Position numbers and translations under genes: made by a program. Positions 61,673 through 64,000 of a DNA stretch of 64,000 bases are shown here, one piece after another (positions within the stretch are counted from its first letter, which is position 1; every line of letters starts with the position of its first letter). The notes beneath the pieces were generated by a model. The model ran no database searches. It saw only the letters and a program-made list of their open reading frames with translations, and had not been told where the DNA came from. This stretch comes from Fasciolopsis buskii (taxonomy: Eukaryota > Platyhelminthes > Trematoda > Plagiorchiida > Fasciolidae): assembly GCA_008360955.1 (NCBI GenBank), contig LUCM01008798.1, forward strand, positions 161,232-225,231, read 5' to 3'.

Positions 61673-63978
61673 CGATGTCAACTATGATACATTCAAAAGT
61701 TTTCCACTGTAAACATTCCTATATTCCTAATACTTGGTAGATTTTAATAAGCATCACCAAATACGGGTTTCGTTTATTATATGTCGTTTTGTTAACGGTA
61801 ATAAGGAAAGTTAAATATGGTTCGTCTTGATTGTCGAGATAGACGTGTCTGGACAAGAAAAATGAAACTTCAATGGGACATGAAATTTTCGCACACGTTT
61901 TTGGAAGGTTTTTCATTCATCCTAGTTTGCACTCGTAAATGCAAATAAACTCGCTTGTCCAACAGAAGCACTTATTTTGTCATGCAATCCACCCATGAAT
62001 ACGTCGGCATTTTTAGGCTGAAGATAGTTTTTTATTAACTGGATTATTTTTCGTTAACCGGGGTCTACCATACACGGTCCATCACGAACAGAAAAAATGT
62101 GTTTAGGAAGGATCTTGATTTACGTCAAAGTTGACCTCGCATCAAGGTCACTGAGGTCCTCTGTGTTACTCGTCTAGATTGTTTCCGTGACAGTGAAGCC
62201 ATCGGGTAGAAACAGTAAAACCCATCGATAACACAATGAAAAAAATAAGGAACAGAATTCAAAACATCCGTCCATCAAGTATTTTGTGGTTAACCGTTTC
62301 AATCTATTTAAACTAAACAAGACCATAACTTACGTGATGTTGAACGAATAACCTATGCCAGGAGCATGGTTTACACGGAGCAGATCAATCATATCCAAAA
62401 ATGATCACAAATTTATTTATGCTCACACTGAAATTTCACAACAGTAGTTCTTTTCTCTAATCCTGTCGCAGATTACTACCGATGTTTCGTGAACCGTCGT
62501 CCAGATAACCATGAATAATATATAAACCCTCCAAATTTTACTAGATAAGTAGCATGAATTAATGGTTCACTAAAGCAGGGCATATAATTATTCTGCGCGA
62601 TAATAGAAAATAATAAGCATCTCAATCTGAGAACCCATTAGTTTCGTTGATGAGCGAACGGCACGTGGTGACCTTCAAAAGAATTACAAAATGCACGCAT
62701 CTGAAATGAAATTCCCGGCGAAGGTTTCTTGCTTTCTTATTCCGGTCGAAGTTTTTCACTCACAAGCGAATAAAATTAGAAAATCCTTACTACTGGATCA
62801 GAGCGAGTGTACTTCGGACAGGGAGAATTTTCCTTTGTAGTAACGGACATATTGAGTTCACTCTAAGAAAGTAGCCAACGTAAAACAAACGGCAGTGTCT
62901 TCATACGAAGTTCCTCGTTGCACTCTACCAGAATTTACTTAACATTTTCCTGAGTACGGTGGTTTTATTTGTGTCCGACGCCTTTCGAGAGAAAGCACAC
63001 TTCGGTAGAGAGTATACCGCATATAAAGTCATACCACCGCATGACTCTTGATTCCCTCCATAATGTCTCATGTTTTAGAGCGATAATTAAACAAGCTACC
63101 TATCCAGTGGGTATTGACTTCGGAATTCTGATGCTTCTTGAAGTATAAAGTAAGGGTCATATCTTGGAGGTGTTTGATGCCACGTTAAAAATGACGAAAA
63201 TATTGCTGAACGATATTTGCGGACCCGTTGACGACCACTGTTTATTGATGTTTATTGATTCCTAGAAATATGCGCCGCAAACTGTTGTGGTATAATCTCA
63301 CTCGTGAAACCTCGCTGTTAAGATGTATACTTGTTGGCCAAAATGGGATATCAACTACATTCCTGACCTATTTACTCAACTGATAACTCCGAAGCATGCT
63401 GCTTATGATCGAAAATATTTGCCAGTTCTCGCTGAATAAAAGGAATACGAATTTAAGTATATGCTTCCGTATGCTGCTGCCTCTCTCAGAGAATATTGCT
63501 CAATTAACGACTGTTGCACGTTTTTGCAGAACATATATATATATATGCTTATAGCAATAAAAAAGCAGTTTTTCGTTGTGCTTTCTAATATCTCATCTAC
63601 TGCAACTCTGATCTTGTTCGGCTTCGGGTTATTTCCAATTTCTAATGCCGATTACATTTTAATGGGACTTTCCCCCGTCATGAGACAGCATAAATCTCAT
63701 TCGGCCATAGCATCATTTTTCTTTCTCGTATTCAAGTTTCACTCTTGTTCACCATTATGTCAATGGGTAACAGACTATAGTTTCTTGTGATTACACCACC
63801 AAAGCATCATGAGTGTAATAAAAACTTGTAATGCTTGGAAAATTAGTGGTCATTTACATGGGTGTGCCCAGAAATGCGATTGCATCCCATTCGACCATAT
63901 ATTTCATTTGACCCCGAATGCGAAGACGTCCTTTGCGGGGAGAAACCGAATCGTCTGTGGGCTTTTCACTTACTTCGT
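2024..63978 (-). CDS. Gyc88E-like: Atypical soluble guanylate cyclase, Gyc88E-like, 3' part (8 exons, 5' end outside window)
   Basis: Makes cGMP from GTP in the cytosol, by family. Exons, in transcript order: 63978-63858, 57765-57636, 55377-55231, 48343-48197, 36756-36594, 6780-6671, 4733-4641, 2356-2024. Spliced, they give 413 residues and a TGA stop. Order in the protein: end of the PAS/H-NOXA region (1-83, with [18 protein letters not shown] and [17 protein letters not shown]), coiled coil (about 70-115, [13 protein letters not shown]), cyclase domain (about 133-313), tail (314-413). Metal Asp are D143 (LLLSDVVGF) and D187 (ETIGDAY). Guanine-specificity residues E183 and C255 (MPRYC) are present. 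The usual Asn and Arg of FGDTVNTASR are S262 and V266. The H-NOX domain and start codon must lie beyond 64,000. By memory of the family, LSMHDSSRD and RTDELLY..IPK fit insect Gyc88E better than canonical alpha1 or beta1. The family is sure; the subfamily is less so. Confidence 0.93.
2357..4640 (-). other. Intron 7 of the cyclase gene
   Basis: 2,284 bases between the gtgagt donor at 4640 and the acceptor before 2356. No further gene seen. A strong gtaagt at 2435-2430 is not used in my model. Confidence 0.8.
4641..4733 (-). CDS. Gyc88E-like: Guanylate cyclase exon G
   Basis: 31 whole codons, residues 273-303. The acceptor is aatatttcag and the donor gtgagt. It reads [14 protein letters not shown] and then [12 protein letters not shown], the family's 'RI.VS..T...L' and 'ERG...VKGKG' segments near the end of the cyclase domain. 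It is found by motif and phase rather than as a long open frame. Confidence 0.9.
4734..6670 (-). other. Intron 6 of the cyclase gene
   Basis: 1,937 bases. It holds a decayed SINE-like head at about 5,335-5,400 and box-B-like pieces (GGTTTGAACCC near 5,100; GGCTTCGAGTCC near 5,840). Otherwise nothing recognised. Confidence 0.8.
5335..5400 (+). mobile_element. Decayed SINE head, family A
   Basis: GGTTGGCCGAATGGCCTAAGG resembles the A-box part of the family A copy at 1,425-1,560. A similar GTACGTTAAAGGTGCAG stretch follows. The B box is no longer clear, so this is a weak call. Confidence 0.4.
6671..6780 (-). CDS. Gyc88E-like: Guanylate cyclase exon F ([14 protein letters not shown] block, altered catalytic motif)
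   Basis: 110 bases, residues 236-272. The acceptor is cactcacccag and the donor gtaagc. It reads [19 protein letters not shown] (with C255 for guanine selectivity), then [17 protein letters not shown]. Against the usual FGDTVNTASRME, Asp is Gly, Asn is Ser and Arg is Val. Frame, phase and the rest of the exon are intact, so decay of the exon is unlikely. Confidence 0.95.
7085..7260 (+). mobile_element. tRNA-derived SINE, family B
   Basis: GGTAGAGCATACGCG is followed by a B-box-like GGGCTTGAATTCC. Then comes a body with ACTCTCCACAGTTTGG and GTCAGTCCTACGAATGT. The copy on the other strand at 39,830-40,015 has the same order (ACTCTCCGCGTTTGG, AGTCCACGTTTGTAATG). It is diverged and lacks the upstream half of the A box. 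Confidence 0.6.
8728..9330 (-). pseudogene. Non-LTR retrotransposon 3' end (LINE tail), antisense to window
   Basis: Read on the minus strand it encodes broken pieces of a LINE ORF end. [12 protein letters not shown] near 9,240 is the 'LLYGSETWPLRVEDVRR' block after the reverse transcriptase, and further remnants follow. About 475 bases (8,728-9,205) match 46,338-46,815 in inverted orientation. The match is nearly perfect in the parts I aligned by eye. The copy has several stops and lacks the RT catalytic core. Confidence 0.75.
16258..16303 (+). repeat. CA-rich simple repeat
   Basis: Interrupted run of CA dinucleotides with TG and CATG interruptions. Confidence 0.7.
17110..17625 (+). repeat. 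CAGT-based degenerate array, block I
   Basis: Dense cagt/cagtcagt tetranucleotides with many one-base variants (cggt, catt, caat). A longer element, close to AATCACCAAAGTCAGT, recurs at irregular spacing near 17,230, 17,460 and 17,568. The block is a diverged composite array rather than a clean microsatellite. Confidence 0.85.
17670..18185 (+). pseudogene. Penelope-like retroelement fragment (N-terminal part, broken)
   Basis: One frame encodes about 110 residues with [17 protein letters not shown]. Across a TGA it continues in the same frame with [12 protein letters not shown], then past a TAA with [16 protein letters not shown], and past a TGA with TKLLDVSH. This order resembles the region upstream of the reverse transcriptase in Penelope-like elements ('L...E...L..G..F..P', 'FENLY.QL', 'W...KL.D..H'). 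The comparison is from memory. The RT and GIY-YIG parts are absent. It sits between two blocks of the CAGT array. Confidence 0.6.
18215..18300 (-). repeat. Inverted piece of the CAGT array
   Basis: On the + strand the units read ctgactga, culminating in ctgactgactgactg near 18,270-18,286. That is the reverse complement of the surrounding cagtcagt orientation. It lies at the end of the Penelope-like fragment. Confidence 0.7.
18345..19400 (+). repeat. CAGT-based degenerate array, block II
   Basis: The longest block, about 1 kb of cagt-type units with spacers such as ATCACCAAAGTCAGT (18,870). Units of four bases rarely make stops, so frames of 75, 122 and 60 codons rich in Ser, Gln, His and Asn appear. 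They are by-products of the repeat. Confidence 0.9.
19993..20031 (+). repeat. (GA)n microsatellite
   Basis: Interrupted GA/GAA run of about 39 bases at the 3' side of the antisense LINE fragment. A shorter GA run lies at 20,149-20,162. Confidence 0.85.
20040..20760 (-). pseudogene. Non-LTR retrotransposon fragment with reverse-transcriptase core, antisense
   Basis: On the minus strand, in order: HIIVGEFN near 20,650 (as in the endonuclease 'GDFN'), directly followed by [15 protein letters not shown] (RT 'YRPISLTS'). Then [20 protein letters not shown] near 20,430 (RT motif A, with Asp) and LSDYLTNRT. Then [19 protein letters not shown] and [12 protein letters not shown] (motif C, YADD) at 20,307-20,074. 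Frameshifts and stops interrupt it. The endonuclease-to-RT junction is far too short, so the copy has an internal deletion. The type is Jockey/CR1-like; the clade is unresolved. Confidence 0.85.
20810..21125 (+). repeat. CAGT-based degenerate array, block III
   Basis: Same unit type and orientation as block II, with AATCACCACCGTCAATC and GTCACCGAAGTCAGT. It begins about 50 bases beyond the LINE fragment, which suggests the LINE landed in or next to the array. Confidence 0.85.
22850..23690 (+). pseudogene. Non-LTR retrotransposon reverse-transcriptase fragment
   Basis: Several frames contain RT pieces in the expected order. [10 protein letters not shown] and [10 protein letters not shown] (23,150-23,340) match 'LLxHKLxxFG...NRTQ'. 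[19 protein letters not shown] and HPNDTAICL (23,370-23,490) match 'PQGSVLSP..F..Y..DL' and the YADDT block, with Tyr-Ala replaced by His-Pro-Asn. It has many stops and frameshifts. It is of the same general type as the antisense copy at 20.0-20.8 kb. The upstream limit is uncertain. Confidence 0.7.
27480..28000 (+). pseudogene. Non-LTR retrotransposon 3' end (LINE tail)
   Basis: In shifting frames: [11 protein letters not shown] near 27,510, HADAWPVL near 27,585, [13 protein letters not shown] near 27,680, [18 protein letters not shown] near 27,835, and [11 protein letters not shown] near 27,950. These are the ordered blocks after the RT in flatworm LINE ORFs ('RRDIRLSIKGRVYN', 'CETWPLR', 'SNAEVRR', '[10 protein letters not shown]', 'NRGQWR.C'). 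Frameshifts and stops rule out function. Confidence 0.75.
33549..33569 (+). repeat. (AT)n microsatellite, short
   Basis: About 20 bases of alternating AT inside a longer TA/TG-rich stretch, 33,543-33,580. Confidence 0.8.
36594..36756 (-). CDS. Gyc88E-like: Guanylate cyclase exon E (second metal Asp)
   Basis: 163 bases, residues 182-235 plus one base of codon 236. The acceptor is ttggtttag and the donor gtaagt. It starts [13 protein letters not shown], with E183 (guanine recognition) and D187 (metal), and continues through the helix with [20 protein letters not shown] to LRIRVG. The split Gly codon is completed at 6780, across a 29.8-kb intron. Confidence 0.96.
38565..38700 (+). repeat. Dispersed repeat, copy 1
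   Basis: Shares ordered blocks with 50,400-50,530: GTCTGCTC, then CAATC..TTCTATCTCC, a GCGCT-like piece, AGAAAAACC/AGAAAAGCC, GCAGATACAAAC/GCAGACAAAAAA, and CATTGGTCA/AATGGGCCA. The family is unknown. Confidence 0.45.
39830..40015 (-). mobile_element. tRNA-derived SINE, family B
   Basis: Minus strand: A box TAGCTTAGCTGATAGAGCA, then GTGGGTTCGAATCCCAT, which forms a proper T arm (GTGGG/CCCAT), then a body with CACTCTCCGCGTTTGGACC. Acceptor and anticodon arms do not fold, so this is a SINE and not a tRNA gene. Its 3' side ends in GGCAGTAAAATCTCATC. Related 15-base pieces occur at 21,344 and 35,928. Confidence 0.75.
41857..41918 (+). repeat. (AT)31 microsatellite
   Basis: Perfect run of 62 bases, the longest clean simple repeat in the window. 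Confidence 0.97.
42060..42395 (+). pseudogene. Non-LTR retrotransposon 3' end (LINE tail), open frame of 111 codons
   Basis: The frame reads [15 protein letters not shown], then [34 protein letters not shown], and a short end. It matches 'LRWLGHVLRMP', '[18 protein letters not shown]', 'VGATRLPGWGPRDP' in LINE ORF ends. Unlike the other tails it is unbroken here. A LINE relic is far likelier than a host gene. (AT)n tracts lie on both sides (41,857-41,918 and 42,541-42,598). Confidence 0.8.
42541..42598 (+). repeat. (TA)n compound microsatellite
   Basis: 58 bases of TA with three TG or GC interruptions. Confidence 0.95.
44748..44845 (+). repeat. Dispersed repeat, copy 1 (ETG-type)
   Basis: Alignable with 61,510-61,610: GGAACAAGAAAGCAT/TGGACAAGAGAGCAT, then CACGAAACCGGTCATGTG/CGCGAAACCGGTCGTGTG, then GTTCACTCATCCA/GTTCACGCATCCA. 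Both read as QESIGY and ETG-V--GK-CS-I in one frame, so the source may have been coding, probably a retroelement. Confidence 0.55.
45615..45790 (-). pseudogene. Short LINE-tail fragment, antisense
   Basis: On the minus strand: FYGSET, a stop, then [12 protein letters not shown], as in 'LLYGSETWPLRVEDVRR'. CAAGGGCTCCAATCG follows, related to the tails at 9.1 and 46.4 kb. It faces the sense copy that begins about 200 bases to the right. Confidence 0.65.
45980..46820 (+). pseudogene. Non-LTR retrotransposon 3' end (LINE tail), sense
   Basis: Ordered pieces: [12 protein letters not shown] near 46,090 ('YLGSCLS..G'), [18 protein letters not shown] near 46,190 ('LRHLWRRRDIRLSIKGRV'), ILIHGSKT, a stop, then [13 protein letters not shown] near 46,270. 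GIVRLSG, a stop, then GPRA near 46,600 ('VG..RLPGWGPRD'). A 3' part from 46,338 to 46,815 is nearly identical to the inverted copy at 8,728-9,205. Stops and frameshifts are present. Confidence 0.85.
48197..48343 (-). CDS. Gyc88E-like: Guanylate cyclase exon D (first metal Asp)
   Basis: 49 whole codons, residues 133-181. The acceptor is ccattacag and the donor gtaaaa. It holds [20 protein letters not shown]143 is the first metal-binding Asp; vertebrate beta1 has Gly there. It ends in KHKVYK, directly before VETIGDAY. Confidence 0.96.
48481..48497 (+). repeat. (AC)n microsatellite, short
   Basis: Seventeen bases of alternating AC. Confidence 0.9.
50400..50530 (+). repeat. Dispersed repeat, copy 2
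   Basis: Same order of short blocks as 38,565-38,700, in the same orientation, clearly diverged. Confidence 0.45.
53576..53591 (+). repeat. (CA)n microsatellite, short
   Basis: Sixteen bases of alternating CA. Confidence 0.9.
55119..55150 (+). repeat. (AT)16 microsatellite
   Basis: Perfect run of 32 bases, inside intron 3 about 80 bases downstream (in transcript sense) of the exon C donor. Confidence 0.95.
55231..55377 (-). CDS. Gyc88E-like: Guanylate cyclase exon C (coiled coil)
   Basis: 49 whole codons, residues 84-132. The acceptor is tctctgtag and the donor gtgagt. The first half is highly charged ([19 protein letters not shown]) and continues the signalling helix. [20 protein letters not shown] is the conserved linker leading into the cyclase domain. 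It ends in VDTCE, just before the first catalytic strand. Confidence 0.94.
55378..57635 (-). other. Intron 2 of the cyclase gene
   Basis: 2,258 bases, phase 0. No repeat family or gene recognised. Confidence 0.85.
57636..57765 (-). CDS. Gyc88E-like: Guanylate cyclase exon B
   Basis: Residues 40-83. The acceptor is gaacag after a pyrimidine-rich stretch; the donor is gtgagc. It carries [20 protein letters not shown], which is diagnostic for soluble guanylate cyclases ([22 protein letters not shown] in vertebrate beta1). It ends at the start of the coiled coil ([13 protein letters not shown]). Confidence 0.94.
58025..58135 (-). mobile_element. tRNA-derived SINE, family A
   Basis: Minus strand: GGACAAAGTCGTGGAGTTTG, GGCGTGAAGATTGCGGGTTCGAATCCCC (B box intact; read as two adjacent pieces), ACCACCAATCAACTTCC and GGCCGCGGTCTCC. 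Block for block this follows the copy at 1,425-1,560. The A box is more decayed. Confidence 0.65.
61173..61190 (+). repeat. (TG)9 microsatellite
   Basis: Eighteen bases of alternating TG. Confidence 0.9.
61510..61610 (+). repeat. Dispersed repeat, copy 2 (ETG-type)
   Basis: Partner of 44,748-44,845. Open reading here: [20 protein letters not shown], then [10 protein letters not shown]. It is immediately followed by the (AT)n tract. Confidence 0.55.
61619..61668 (+). repeat. (TA)25 microsatellite
   Basis: Perfect run of 50 bases. Confidence 0.96.
63858..63978 (-). CDS. Gyc88E-like: Guanylate cyclase exon A (first exon in window)
   Basis: Residues 1-39 plus two bases of codon 40. The acceptor follows a T-rich tract ending in cccttcag; the donor is gtaaat. 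It encodes the end of the PAS/H-NOXA region, with [19 protein letters not shown], the family's 'KGQM.Y...W..I.FL..P' block. It enters with two bases of a split codon, so an upstream exon exists outside the window. The AT|C split codon gives Ile and keeps the frame into the next exon. Confidence 0.9.
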
Positions 63979-64000
63979 CTGAAGGGCAAAAAGAACAACA

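Larger units (their letters stand above)
57766..63857 (-). other. Intron 1 (within window) of the cyclase gene, 6.1 kb
   Basis: Splits an Ile codon (AT|C). It contains a SINE, a (TG)n tract, a dispersed repeat and an (AT)n tract. Nothing is recognised in 58.2-61.1 and 61.7-63.8 kb. Confidence 0.85.

Overview
The window looks like A+T-rich, intron- and repeat-dense genomic DNA of a metazoan. A flatworm, probably a digenean trematode of the Fasciola kind, is my best guess. The grounds are very long introns, decayed reverse-transcriptase fragments that recall flatworm retroelements, tRNA-derived short repeats and (AT)n tracts. There is no bacterial-style gene packing, and no rRNA gene or CRISPR array was seen.

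One protein-coding gene can be supported. It lies on the minus strand and fills almost the whole window: eight exons between 63,978 and 2,024, with the 5' end beyond the right edge. Splicing them gives an open frame of 413 residues. All seven introns have GT/AG borders and all phases agree. The product is the C-terminal part of a soluble-type guanylate cyclase: end of the PAS/H-NOXA region, signalling coiled coil, complete class III cyclase domain, and a basic Ser-rich tail of about 100 residues. The wording of the motifs is closest to the atypical (oxygen-sensing) insect Gyc88E type. Both metal-binding Asp are kept, but the Asn and Arg expected in the FGDTVNTASR motif are Ser and Val. This subunit may therefore need a partner to complete an active site.

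The other 98% is intron and 3' flank. From left to right: 1-2,023 is 3' flank with a tRNA-like SINE. 2,357-6,670 holds two short introns. 6,781-36,593 is a single intron of 29.8 kb that splits the cyclase domain. It contains an antisense LINE tail (8.7-9.3 kb), a CAGT-based degenerate array (17.1-21.1 kb) broken up by a Penelope-like fragment and an antisense LINE fragment, a second LINE fragment (22.9-23.6 kb), and a LINE tail (27.5-28.0 kb). 36,757-48,196 holds a SINE, a LINE tail between two (AT)n tracts, and an inverted pair of LINE tails (45.6-46.8 kb). 48,344-63,857 is mostly unrecognised intron with microsatellites, a SINE and a few dispersed repeats.

No second host gene is convincing on either strand. 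The retroelement pieces are all broken and look non-autonomous. The most interesting points are the altered cyclase motif, the composite CAGT array, and the nearly identical inverted LINE tails 37 kb apart.
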